Shown piece by piece: positions 1-7,231 of a DNA stretch of 12,622 nt; position 1 is the first letter of the stretch; each line of letters starts with the position of its first letter. Made by a program: the position numbers and the translations under genes. The notes under the pieces are model-generated. The model had not been told where the DNA came from and did no database searches. It saw only the letters and a list, made by a program, of their open reading frames with translations. Origin of the DNA: Aquificota bacterium (GTDB taxonomy: Bacteria; Aquificota; Aquificia; Aquificales; Hydrogenothermaceae); assembly GCA_013153795.1 (NCBI GenBank), contig JAADDV010000102.1, forward strand, positions 1 through 12,622, in the 5' to 3' direction.

Positions 1-215
1 CCTAAAGGAGATTCTCCATTAGGGCTTAAGTCATAATCTTTTCCTACGAGATATTTTGAAGCTGCTTCACAAGGAACAGTTATTGGGTCATCTGCAGCTT
101 GTGTTCCTACAAACTCGATAAAGAATTGAGCATATGGTGTGTGTGCTTTTGCTGCTGTAGCTATAATACCTGTTGCTAACGCTCCAAATAGCGCCGATCT
201 TGCTAATTTTTTCAT
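1..215 (-). CDS. Exported protein of unknown function (5' part only)
   Basis: The N-terminal 71 codons of a gene that runs off the left edge. The protein starts MKKLARSALFGALATG. It has a clear Sec signal peptide: basic n-region (KK, R), hydrophobic stretch at residues 8-22, and an A-K-A cleavage motif at 22-24, so the mature chain would begin HTPYAQFF. It is therefore predicted to be periplasmic or outer-membrane. The visible mature part (HTPYAQFFIEFVG, then a single Cys in TVPCEAAS) matches no family I recognise. The ATG is supported by an AGGGGGT ribosome binding site at 224-230, 8 bases upstream. Upstream lies a near-perfect sigma-54 promoter, so expression is probably switched by an enhancer-binding activator responding to a nutrient or stress signal. 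The product class and signal peptide are confident; the function is not assignable. Confidence 0.8.
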   Translation of the reverse strand, partial: MKKLARSALFGALATGIIATAAKAHTPYAQFFIEFVGTQAADDPITVPCEAASKYLVGKDYDLSPNGESPL

Positions 216-514
216 GATTTTTTACCCCCTTTTAATTTTTAAGGTTTGATATTTAATTTTCTTGCTTTTATTTAAAGCAATGCCTGTGCCAAAAGATAAG
301 TTATTGAAAAATTTAGATTTAGCTTTAAAGAAATATTATTAAAACGTTATGGGTATTTACAAAAAAGGTCTAATCTTTATCAAAATGTTGATTTGCGCTT
401 GCGAGCGAAGAACGTAAACAAAAATAACATTTTATTTGCTGTAAAAGAGGTTAACAGTAAATAGTGTGTTTTTTATTGAAAGATTGAGAAAATGAAAAGT
501 TATTTTACAATAAT
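216..514. other. 299-base gap between engB and the exported-protein gene
   Basis: No plausible gene. Beyond the sigma-54 promoter it holds an imperfect dyad at 434-462 (ATTTGCTGT, 11-base loop, ACAGTAAAT; one wobble pair). This lies about 170-200 bases upstream of the predicted sigma-54 start, the usual distance for an activator site, but it is also about 50 bases past the engB stop, where a terminator could sit. A short hairpin TTGCTTT-TATTT-AAAGCAA at 262-280 overlaps the -12 element and is probably incidental. A GC-rich patch at 393-409 (TTGCGCTTGCGAGCGAA) has only a 4-base-pair stem. Confidence 0.5.
276..292 (-). promoter_or_regulatory. Sigma-54 (RpoN) -24/-12 promoter
   Basis: Read on the minus strand the site is TTGGCACAGGCATTGCT. 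It carries TTGGCAC (GG at 290-289) and TTGCT (GC at 278-277), with exactly 10 bases between the GG and GC pairs, as the sigma-54 consensus TGGCAC-N5-TTGCW requires. Transcription would start near 265, giving a leader of about 50 bases before the ATG at 215. It sits in a gap upstream of, and pointing into, the exported-protein gene. Sigma-54 promoters need an ATP-dependent enhancer-binding protein acting from upstream; none is encoded here. Confidence 0.8.
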
Positions 515-1102
515 TTATTTTTTTAGATTTTCGAGGATTTTAGACATTAATTCCTTAATACCTATTCCTTCCTTAGATGAGGTGAGGATTACAGGAATTT
601 CTTTCGGCAGATTTAACGTTTCCTTTATTATTTTTTTTGTTTTTGCTTTTTCACTTTGGTTTAGTTTATCTGCTTTTGTTGCAACTACTATATATGGAAT
701 TCCAAGACTTTCTAACCACTCTTTCATAAGAATATCAAGATTTGTAGGTTTATGACGGCTATCAACAAGCATAACAACAAGCTTAAGATTATCTCTATTA
801 TGAAAATATGTTTCTATCATCTTTCTCCATTTTTTTCTTTCAGCCTTAGAAACAGCTGCATAACCATATCCTGGAAGGTCGACAAAATAAATATCATCGT
901 TTAAAAGAAAGAAATTTATAAGACGAGTTTTTCCTGGTGATGAGGAAACTTTGGCTATGTTTCTTTTAAAAATAGCATTTATTAAAGATGATTTTCCTAC
1001 ATTTGAGCGTCCAACAACAGCAACCTCAGGTTTATCCGATGGCGGATAATCCTGAGGTCTTACAGCACTTTTAATGAATTTTACTTTTTTTACTGTTGCC
1101 AT
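515..1102 (-). CDS. engB: Ribosome biogenesis GTPase EngB/YsxC
   Basis: A 195-residue TRAFAC-class small GTPase of the EngB (YsxC/YihA) family, needed for late assembly of the 50S ribosomal subunit in the cytoplasm. All nucleotide-binding motifs are visible: G1 GRSNVGKS (31-38), the switch-I region PGKTR with Thr59 (G2), G3 DLPG (75-78) inside the family-typical DLPGYGYA, G4 TKAD (142-145) and G5 TSS (174-176). The length is normal. The ATG follows the clpX stop codon with no gap (TAAATG) and lacks a good ribosome binding site, so its translation is probably coupled to clpX. It is the last gene of the tig-clpP-clpX-engB operon. No strong terminator follows; the dyad at 434-462 is the only candidate. 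Confidence 0.97.
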   Translation of the reverse strand: MATVKKVKFIKSAVRPQDYPPSDKPEVAVVGRSNVGKSSLINAIFKRNIAKVSSSPGKTRLINFFLLNDDIYFVDLPGYGYAAVSKAERKKWRKMIETYFHNRDNLKLVVMLVDSRHKPTNLDILMKEWLESLGIPYIVVATKADKLNQSEKAKTKKIIKETLNLPKEIPVILTSSKEGIGIKELMSKILENLKK

Positions 1103-2338
1103 TTAACTTGCTTTTTCGTAAATCATAATTGGTTGTTTTTTTCTTTGGACTACATCTTTATCAATAACCACTTTTTTAACACCTTTTGCTTGTGGTATCT
1201 CATACATAACATCAAGCATTATTTCTTCTACTATTGCCCTTAAACCCCTAGCTCCAGTTTTTCTTGCTATAGCTTCTCTTGCTATTTCTCTTATTGCATC
1301 TTCTGTAAACTCAAGCTCAACGCCGTCCATAGCGAGAAGTTTTTTATACTGCTTTATAAGGGCATTTTTTGGTTCTGTTAAAACTCTAACAAGGGCATCT
1401 TCATCAAGTTCTTGCAATGTAGCTATAACAGGAATTCTTCCTATAAACTCAGGTATGAGACCAAATTTTATAAGGTCTTCAACTCTTACTTTTGAAAGAA
1501 TATCTCCTTCTTCTTCCTCTTTAGACCTTATTTCTGCAGCAAAACCAATAGATTTTTTACCTATCCTTTGTTTGATTATATCTTCAAGACCTACAAAAGC
1601 TCCTCCAAGGATAAATAGAATATTTGTTGTATCTATCTGGATAAATTCTTGATGAGGATGTTTTCTTCCTCCTTGGGGAGGAATATTTGCAATAGTTCCT
1701 TCTAAAATTTTAAGTAAAGCCTGCTGGACTCCTTCTCCAGAAACATCTCTAGTTATAGATGGATTTTCTCCAGATTTTTTTGCTATTTTATCTATCTCAT
1801 CTATATAGATAATACCTTTTTCTGCTTTTTCTATATCATAATCTGCAGCCTGAACAAGTCTTACAAGGATACTCTCTACATCTTCTCCAACGTATCCTGC
1901 TTCTGTTATATTTGTAGCATCTGCTATAGCAAAAGGAACATTAAGGATTTTGGCTAAAGTTCTAGCTAAAAGAGTTTTTCCTGAACCTGTAGGTCCTATG
2001 AGAAGAATATTACTTTTTTCTAGCTCTACATCTTCATCATAAAATTTTTGCTTAGAAAAAATTCTTTTATAGTGGTTGTAAACAGCTACAGATAGGATTT
2101 TCTTTGCTCTTTCCTGACCTATAACATACTCATCTAACTTTTTCTTTATTTCAGGAGGAGTTGGAAGTTCTTTAAGTTCTTCCAACTCCTGTCCTTTATT
2201 TTCCAGCTCTTCCTTTATAAGGAGATTACACTGGGATATACAGTCATCACATATGTATATATCGTTTGGTCCTGCTATTAAGACTTTTGCCTCATTTTGA
2301 GGTTTACCACAAAATGAGCATTTATTTTCTTTTTCCAT
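1103..2338 (-). CDS. clpX: ClpX, ATPase subunit of the ClpXP protease
   Basis: A full-length (411 residues) AAA+ unfoldase that recognises tagged substrates, unfolds them and threads them into ClpP. Domains in order: N-terminal zinc-binding domain with C7-x2-C10 and C30-x2-C33; Walker A GPTGSGKT (115-122); pore-1 loop GYVG (148-151); Walker B IIYIDE (176-181); the IGF loop that docks on ClpP (264-266); arginine finger in PEFIGR (R301); and sensor 2 GARGLR (362-367). All key residues are present, so it should be active with the ClpP encoded just upstream. The start lies 2 bases past the clpP stop, with an AAGAGG ribosome binding site inside the end of clpP, a tight operon arrangement. Confidence 0.98.
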   Translation of the reverse strand: MEKENKCSFCGKPQNEAKVLIAGPNDIYICDDCISQCNLLIKEELENKGQELEELKELPTPPEIKKKLDEYVIGQERAKKILSVAVYNHYKRIFSKQKFYDEDVELEKSNILLIGPTGSGKTLLARTLAKILNVPFAIADATNITEAGYVGEDVESILVRLVQAADYDIEKAEKGIIYIDEIDKIAKKSGENPSITRDVSGEGVQQALLKILEGTIANIPPQGGRKHPHQEFIQIDTTNILFILGGAFVGLEDIIKQRIGKKSIGFAAEIRSKEEEEGDILSKVRVEDLIKFGLIPEFIGRIPVIATLQELDEDALVRVLTEPKNALIKQYKKLLAMDGVELEFTEDAIREIAREAIARKTGARGLRAIVEEIMLDVMYEIPQAKGVKKVVIDKDVVQRKKQPIMIYEKAS

Positions 2339-2340
2339 TT

Positions 2341-2949
2341 TTACCTCTTGGTAATAACTTTATCTATTAAACCATATTCAACAGCTTCTTGGGCAGACAT
2401 GAAGTAATCTCTTTCTGTATCTGCTTCAATTTTCTCTAAAGGTTGTCCTGTATGCTCTGCAAGTTTTTCGTTTAAATATTTTTTGAGTCTTAAAATTTCC
2501 TTTGCATGGATTTCTATATCTGTTGCTTGTCCTTGAAATCCGCCTAAAGGCTGGTGAATCATGATTCTTGAGCTTGGAAGTGCATATCTTTTCCCTTTAG
2601 CTCCAGCTGCTAAAAGAAATGCTCCCATAGATGCTGCCTGCCCCATGCAGATGGTACATACATCAGGCTTTATATACTGCATTGTATCGTATATTGCAAG
2701 TCCTGCAGTCACAACACCACCAGGCGAGTTTATATACATAAAAATATCTTTATCTGGGTCTTCAGATTCTAAAAATAAAAGCTGTGCTACAACAAGGTTT
2801 GCAATGTGGTCATCAATTGGAGACCCTAAAAGAATAATTCTATCTTTTAAAAGTCTTGAATAGATATCATAAGCTCTCTCTCCCCTTGGAGTTTGCTCAA
2901 TAACAATTGGAACAAGTTGATTTACTATCTTATCTATTTCTTTGCTCAT
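2341..2949 (-). CDS. clpP: ClpP, proteolytic subunit of the Clp protease
   Basis: A serine peptidase (MEROPS family S14) that assembles into a double-heptamer chamber and degrades substrates fed by ClpX. The protein is 202 residues with the triad Ser107 (GQAASMGA), His132 (MIHQP) and Asp181 (TERDYF). Family-typical stretches INSPGG (74-79) and MIHQPLGG are intact. I place the start at the ATG at 2949 (MSKEIDKIV). The frame also extends to a TTG at 2961, but a strong GGAGG at 2955-2959 sits 5 bases before the ATG and would lie inside the longer version. There is no long pro-peptide. It lies 55 bases after tig and 2 bases before clpX. Confidence 0.98.
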   Translation of the reverse strand: MSKEIDKIVNQLVPIVIEQTPRGERAYDIYSRLLKDRIILLGSPIDDHIANLVVAQLLFLESEDPDKDIFMYINSPGGVVTAGLAIYDTMQYIKPDVCTICMGQAASMGAFLLAAGAKGKRYALPSSRIMIHQPLGGFQGQATDIEIHAKEILRLKKYLNEKLAEHTGQPLEKIEADTERDYFMSAQEAVEYGLIDKVITKR

Positions 2950-2954
2950 AAAAA

Positions 2955-2959
2955 CCTCC
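2955..2959 (-). promoter_or_regulatory. Ribosome binding site that fixes the clpP start
   Basis: GGAGG on the minus strand, 5 bases before the ATG at 2949. It favours the 202-residue ClpP over a version starting at the upstream TTG at 2961. Confidence 0.9.
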
Positions 2960-2971
2960 AATAAAAATTTT

Positions 2972-2994
2972 GGGATAATTTAGTCGTTTATCCC
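2972..2994 (-). other. Hairpin between tig and clpP
   Basis: A perfect 7-base-pair inverted repeat, GGGATAA / TTATCCC, with a 9-base loop in the 55-base tig-clpP spacer. On the minus (operon) strand it is followed by AAAATTTTTATT, so the U-run is offset and it is not a canonical terminator there. On the plus strand it is followed directly by T6. In the operon it could act as a partial terminator, an RNase stop or a stability element that sets clpP output relative to tig. The hairpin is directly seen; the role is inference. Confidence 0.5.
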
Positions 2995-3004
2995 TTTTTT
3001 ACCA

Positions 3005-4357
3005 CTATTCTTTTTTTGCTTCTTCAGGTTGATTTTGCTCTTTTGAAGACTCAGCAGTATCAGTTTCCTTTTTTCCGTATTTTTCTTCATACTCTTCAGG
3101 GGTCATTTCTATAATATTTGCCTTTTCTTTTATATGTTCTATGACTTTTCTCCTAAGAATTGTGTATATTACGTTGTTTATAGCTCCCTGTTCTTCAAGG
3201 TATTGTCTCATCTGCTCTGTTGTAGCTCCATAAGCTTTTGCCATTTCTTCTATTTCTTTGTTTATCTCTTCTTCTGTAACTTCTATTCCTTCTTTTTCTG
3301 CTATTTTATTAAGAACAAACATTACTCTAACATTCTTTATAGCTGTTTGTTCTAAACCTCTTGCTGCTGCTGCAAGCATCTCTTGATTTGGTTTAATTCC
3401 AATTCTTTCAAGTTGTTGTGCGTAATCCTGAAGCAGGTATTCAAGTTCAGCTTTAACTAAGCTTGAAGGCACTTCAAAGTCATACTGTTTTGCAAGCTCA
3501 TCAATAATTTTTTGTTCAAGCTCTCTAGCTTTTGCATCATCAACTTTTTTCTGTAGGTCTTCTCTAATTTTCTTTTTAGCTTCTTCTACATTTTCTCCAA
3601 GGCCTACTTCTTTTACAAACTCATCATTAAACTCTGGAAGAATCTTCTTCTTAACTTCTAAGATTTTTACTTTAACTGTTGCTTTTCCAAACTCTTTTCC
3701 TTGCTCATCATACAAAGGGACATTCTCAACTTCTATTTCATCTCCTACTTTTTTTCCTATAATTTTTTCTTCTATTTCAGGTCTAAGTTGATTTGCTCCT
3801 ACAATAACTTCAAAATCGTCTTCTTCTTCTTCTCCATTATCTGCAATAATATGATAGTGAATTTTTATTAAATCGCCTTTTTCTACTGGTTTATCTTCAG
3901 CTGGTTCATATTTAGCTCTTTGTTCTAAAAGTGTCTGAATAGCTTTTTCTACATCTTCATCTGATACTTCGTATTTAACAACAGGAATTTCCATTCCTTC
4001 ATAATCTTTAAGTTCAAATTCTGGTGCTACTTCAAAGGCTATTTTTAGTTTTAGAGTATCTCCATTTAGCTCTATATCTCCAAATGTAACATCTGGTGAA
4101 ACAGGGGTAAGATTTTTTTCTTGAAGAATATTTTGAAGTTCCTCAGAAACAAATTTTTTTGCTACTTCTTCTTTAATAACATCTTTGTATCTTGCTTTAA
4201 TAACAGATGGTGGAACATGACCTTTTCTAAAACCAGGTATATTTACCTGCTTGGAAATTTCTTTTATAACCTCATTAACAAGGTTTTTTATTTTCTCTCC
4301 CCTTTCCTCTACAGTTAGTGTTCTCACTAATCCTTTTTCTTCAACAGTAACGCTCAT
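3005..4357 (-). CDS. tig: Trigger factor
   Basis: A ribosome-bound chaperone and peptidyl-prolyl isomerase that meets nascent chains at the exit tunnel. The 450-residue protein has the three usual parts: an N-terminal ribosome-binding domain with the GFRKGHVP signature (42-49); an FKBP-type PPIase domain at about 151-245 (KGDLIKIHY ... LEVKKKILPEFNDEF); and a helical C-terminal substrate-cradle domain to about 430. It ends in a Glu/Lys/Gln-rich tail. The start (MSVTVEEKG) has an AAAGGAG ribosome binding site at 4364-4370, 6 bases upstream. First gene of the tig-clpP-clpX-engB operon, a widely conserved order that couples folding and degradation. An extended -10 promoter lies about 50 bases upstream of the start. 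Confidence 0.97.
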   Translation of the reverse strand: MSVTVEEKGLVRTLTVEERGEKIKNLVNEVIKEISKQVNIPGFRKGHVPPSVIKARYKDVIKEEVAKKFVSEELQNILQEKNLTPVSPDVTFGDIELNGDTLKLKIAFEVAPEFELKDYEGMEIPVVKYEVSDEDVEKAIQTLLEQRAKYEPAEDKPVEKGDLIKIHYHIIADNGEEEEDDFEVIVGANQLRPEIEEKIIGKKVGDEIEVENVPLYDEQGKEFGKATVKVKILEVKKKILPEFNDEFVKEVGLGENVEEAKKKIREDLQKKVDDAKARELEQKIIDELAKQYDFEVPSSLVKAELEYLLQDYAQQLERIGIKPNQEMLAAAARGLEQTAIKNVRVMFVLNKIAEKEGIEVTEEEINKEIEEMAKAYGATTEQMRQYLEEQGAINNVIYTILRRKVIEHIKEKANIIEMTPEEYEEKYGKKETDTAESSKEQNQPEEAKKE

Positions 4358-4403
4358 TCCCTACTCCTTTCCTTTTTATTTATTTTAAGAATAACAAACG
4401 TTT

Positions 4404-4412
4404 ATTATATCA
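4404..4412 (-). promoter_or_regulatory. Extended -10 promoter of the tig operon
   Basis: TGATATAAT on the minus strand: a perfect TATAAT (4409-4404) with the TGn extension. No TTGACA-like -35 lies 16-18 bases upstream. Transcription would start near 4397, about 40 bases before the tig ATG. Confidence 0.65.
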
Positions 4413-4453
4413 AATTCAAGTTTTATATTATTGATTTTTGGTGAAAATTTAAT

Positions 4454-4483
4454 AAAAAGGAAACTCCCTCCCGCAGGAAGGAA
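4454..4483 (-). terminator. Rho-independent terminator of proS
   Basis: Read on the minus strand, TTCCTTCC - TGCG - GGAGGGAG forms an 8-base-pair stem (two G-U pairs) with a 4-base loop, followed by TTTCCTTTTT. It begins 5 bases past the proS stop and separates proS from the tig promoter. Confidence 0.8.
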
Positions 4484-4488
4484 GGACT

Positions 4489-6183
4489 TTAAACAAGTCT
4501 ATCTAAAAGTTTATCTATTTTTTGTATTTCTATTTCTTCTTTACTTGAATCTTTTCTTTTTTGAAACTCTACTTTCCCGTTTTTAACTCCTCTTCCTACT
4601 ACTATTCTGTATGGAATGCCTATAAGGTCTGCATCTTTAAATTTTGCTCCTGGTGACATATCCCTATCATCGTATAAAACTTCAATGCCTTTCTCTTTTG
4701 CTTTTTTGTATATTTCTTCTGCTGTTTCTTTTATTTTGCTGTCTTTTATGTTTAAAGCTAAAATCTGAAGTTTGAACGGTGCGATGTTCTCTGGCCAGAT
4801 AATGCCGTTTTCGTCGTGGTTCTGTTCTACTGCTGCAGCCATAAGTCTGCTAACGCCAATACCATAGCATCCCATAATAATAGGCTTTTCTCTTCCATCT
4901 TTATCAACAAAGTATGCTTTCATTGATTCTGAGTATTTTGTTCCAAGAAGAAATATATGTCCCACTTCAAGTCCTGTAGTTTCTTTTAATGGTGATTTGC
5001 ATATAGGACATGGATCTCCTTCTTTTGCTGTTGAAAAGTCAACAAATTCAACAGGCTGAAAGTCTCTCGGTATATTCACATTTATATAGTGGTAGTCTTT
5101 CTCATTTGCTCCAACAACAAAGTTATGAAGGTCTTTAACTGAAATATCTGCATAAACTGGAAGTTCTAAACCTATAGGTCCAACAAATCCCTCAACAATA
5201 CCAAGTTTTTCAAGTTCTTCTGATGTTGCAAGGTGGGCATCAATAACGCCAAAATAGTTTATCAGTTTTGTTTCGTTGAGTTCTCTATCCCCTCTTATTA
5301 AAACGGCTACTGCTGTTCCATCATCTAGGATATATACAAGGGTTTTTACTATTTTTTTAGGGTCTACTCCTAAAAATTTTGCTACCTCTTCTACAGAAGA
5401 AACTCCTGGGGTATGAACTTTTTCTAAAGGTTTTTCTTCTTCTGGTGGTAGTTTATCAAGTTCAAACTCATATTTTGCAGCTTCAACATTTGCTGCATAT
5501 CCACATTTTTCACAGTAAACAATATGGGCTTCTCCATTTGCTGCCTTTACAACAAACTCATGGGAATATTTTCCTCCAATAGCTCCAACATCAGCCTCAA
5601 CCATTAGATAATCAAGTCCAAGTTCTGAAAATATTTTGTGGTAAGTCTCTTTCATTATTTCATAGGATTTAACTGCCATTTCTTCTGAAACGTCAAAAGA
5701 GTAGGCATCTTTCATTAAAAACTCTCTTCCTCTTATAAGACCGTATCTTGGTCTTGCTTCATCTCTAAACTTAGTCTGTATCTGGTAAAAGTTTTTAGGC
5801 AAATCTTTATAAGAGCGGATATTTTTTCTGACTAAATCTGTTATTGTTTCTTCATGGGTTGGACCAAGGGCAAAATCTCTTCCTTTTCTATCCTGTAATC
5901 TAAAAAGCTCTTTTCCGTAAACGTCCCATCTCCCTGTTTCTTGCCATAGCTCTGCAGGTGTAAGAATAGGAAGAAGAACTTCTAATGCTCCAGCATCATC
6001 CATATATTTCCTTATTATATTTTCTATTTTTCTTAAAACTCTAAGACCCAAAGGAAGATACTCATAAATTCCTGCTGCAAGTTTTCTTATATATCCTGCT
6101 CTTAGAAGATATATATGACTTGGAACTTCTGCTTCTGCTGGGGCTTCTTTCATTGTAGGAACAAAATATTCCGATAATCTCAC
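4489..6183 (-). CDS. proS: Prolyl-tRNA synthetase (bacterial type, with editing domain)
   Basis: A class IIa synthetase that charges tRNA-Pro in the cytoplasm. At 564 residues it has the usual bacterial length and layout: motif 1 around 41-72; motif 2 with FRDEARPR (139-146) and GREFLMKDAYSFD (152-164); the INS/YbaK-like editing insertion at about 224-407, which clears Ala-tRNA-Pro and keeps the conserved Lys280 (KKIVKTLVY); motif 3 GCYGIGVSR (438-446); and the C-terminal anticodon-binding domain from about 468. Cysteines in CEKCG (224-228) and CPIC (392-395) flank the insertion and may bind a metal. The start is a GTG, supported by GGAGG at 6190-6194, 6 bases upstream; the protein then begins MRLSEYFVPT, typical for the family. 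Transcribed divergently from rph. Confidence 0.98.
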   Translation of the reverse strand: MRLSEYFVPTMKEAPAEAEVPSHIYLLRAGYIRKLAAGIYEYLPLGLRVLRKIENIIRKYMDDAGALEVLLPILTPAELWQETGRWDVYGKELFRLQDRKGRDFALGPTHEETITDLVRKNIRSYKDLPKNFYQIQTKFRDEARPRYGLIRGREFLMKDAYSFDVSEEMAVKSYEIMKETYHKIFSELGLDYLMVEADVGAIGGKYSHEFVVKAANGEAHIVYCEKCGYAANVEAAKYEFELDKLPPEEEKPLEKVHTPGVSSVEEVAKFLGVDPKKIVKTLVYILDDGTAVAVLIRGDRELNETKLINYFGVIDAHLATSEELEKLGIVEGFVGPIGLELPVYADISVKDLHNFVVGANEKDYHYINVNIPRDFQPVEFVDFSTAKEGDPCPICKSPLKETTGLEVGHIFLLGTKYSESMKAYFVDKDGREKPIIMGCYGIGVSRLMAAAVEQNHDENGIIWPENIAPFKLQILALNIKDSKIKETAEEIYKKAKEKGIEVLYDDRDMSPGAKFKDADLIGIPYRIVVGRGVKNGKVEFQKRKDSSKEEIEIQKIDKLLDRLV

Positions 6184-6284
6184 AATAAACCTCCAAAGAA
6201 ACTTTTTTATTATTTTAGGATAAAGAAACTCTATTATGTAGAAAATTTTGTATTTATGGAATTCCCGAAATATTTATATTTGTG

Positions 6285-6293
6285 TGCTAAAAT
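6285..6293 (+). promoter_or_regulatory. Extended -10 promoter of rph
   Basis: TGCTAAAAT: a -10 box with one mismatch to TATAAT plus the TGn extension. No -35 match lies at the usual spacing. Transcription would start near 6300, about 58 bases before the TTG start of rph. Confidence 0.5.
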
Positions 6294-6345
6294 GAGTATT
6301 TATTTTTAAGTTTATTTGAATACAAAAACAAATAAAACAAAAACT

Positions 6346-6351
6346 AGGAGG
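6346..6351 (+). promoter_or_regulatory. Ribosome binding site that fixes the rph start
   Basis: AGGAGG, 6 bases before the TTG at 6358. The codon after it starts RPDGRKP, the usual RNase PH N-terminus, so this site decides the start against an in-frame TTG 42 bases further upstream. Confidence 0.9.
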
Positions 6352-6357
6352 AAATCA

Positions 6358-7137
6358 TTGCGTCCTGATGGAAGAAAACCTACTCAAATAAGAACAGTAA
6401 AAGTTATAAGAGATTTTAATATTTATGCTGAAGGTTCTGTTTTAATAGAAGTAGGTAATACCAAAGTTATTATTACAGCTTCGGTGGAAGATAAAGTTCC
6501 ACCTTTTTTAAGAGGAACTGGCCAGGGCTGGATAACAGCTGAATACTCTATGCTACCAAGGTCTACAGAAACAAGAAATATTAGAGAAGTTGTTAGAGGC
6601 TCTCCTTCGGGTAGAACCCAGGAAATACAAAGACTTATAGGTCGCTCTTTAAGAGGAGTTGTAGATTTAAAAAAACTTGGAGAGAGAACTTTATGGGTTG
6701 ATTGTGATGTAATCCAAGCTGATGGTGGAACAAGAGTTACTTCTATTACAGGGGCTTTTATAGCTGTTGCCGATGCTATGATAAAGCTTACTGAAAGTGG
6801 AAAATTAAAACAAAATCCTTTAAAAGATTATGTAGCAGCTATTAGCTCAGGAATAGTAGGTAAAGATGTAGTATTAGATTTAAATTTTAAAGAAGATTCG
6901 GCAGCTAAAGTTGATATGAATCTTGTTATGACAGGAAGCGGTCAATTTGTAGAAGTCCAGGCAACAGGAGAAGAATATTCTTTTTCTCAAGAAGAATTTG
7001 ACAAAATGCTTGAATATGGAAAATTAGGAATAAATAAGCTTATCCATATTCAAAAACAATTTATAGAAGGATTGCCTTCTATAGGACACTGGAAAAGGAC
7101 AGATATAAAAGAATTTGTTTATGAAGATAAAGAATAA
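6358..7137 (+). CDS. rph: Ribonuclease PH
   Basis: A phosphorolytic 3'-5' exoribonuclease that trims tRNA 3' ends and rRNA, using phosphate and releasing nucleoside diphosphates; the family forms a hexameric ring. With the TTG start at 6358 the protein is 259 residues and begins MRPDGRKPTQ. The phosphate-binding residues fall at the numbers known for the Aquifex enzyme: Arg86 in SPSGRTQEIQRLIGRSLR, and Thr125-Arg126 in ADGGTRVTSITGAF. Starting at the TTG at 6316 would add 14 Lys/Thr/Arg-rich residues (NTKTNKTKTRRKS) that bury the ribosome binding site, so I reject that version. No terminator is visible before aspS, so some readthrough is possible although aspS has its own promoter. Confidence 0.97.
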   Translation: MRPDGRKPTQIRTVKVIRDFNIYAEGSVLIEVGNTKVIITASVEDKVPPFLRGTGQGWITAEYSMLPRSTETRNIREVVRGSPSGRTQEIQRLIGRSLRGVVDLKKLGERTLWVDCDVIQADGGTRVTSITGAFIAVADAMIKLTESGKLKQNPLKDYVAAISSGIVGKDVVLDLNFKEDSAAKVDMNLVMTGSGQFVEVQATGEEYSFSQEEFDKMLEYGKLGINKLIHIQKQFIEGLPSIGHWKRTDIKEFVYEDKE

Positions 7138-7194
7138 AACAATCACTGAAAATCAAATATTTATCAATCAGATATATATCTTCTTATTTCTCAA

Positions 7195-7203
7195 TGCTAT
7201 AAT
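7195..7203 (+). promoter_or_regulatory. Extended -10 promoter of aspS
   Basis: TGCTATAAT: a perfect TATAAT (7198-7203) with a TGn extension, 45 bases before the aspS ATG. The sequence 17 bases upstream (TATATC) is no -35. Transcription would start near 7210. Confidence 0.65.
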
Positions 7204-7231
7204 AAAATTTTCCAAAATCTATAAATACAAA

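Noticed and set aside
262..280. Hairpin TTGCTTT-TATTT-AAAGCAA as a riboswitch or attenuator
   Set aside because: It overlaps the -12 element and lies mostly upstream of the predicted transcript start, so it would not be in the RNA.
492..755. 87-codon frame on the plus strand over engB
   Set aside because: Opposite-strand shadow of engB; hydrophobic only because it mirrors Lys/Glu codons.
2950..2961. Longer ClpP starting at TTG (adds four residues)
   Set aside because: It would overlap the GGAGG that serves the ATG at 2949.
6316..6357. N-terminal extension of RNase PH starting at an upstream TTG
   Set aside because: The AGGAGG at 6346-6351 lies inside it, the residues are low-complexity (NTKTNKTKTRRKS), and family members begin at MRPDGR.
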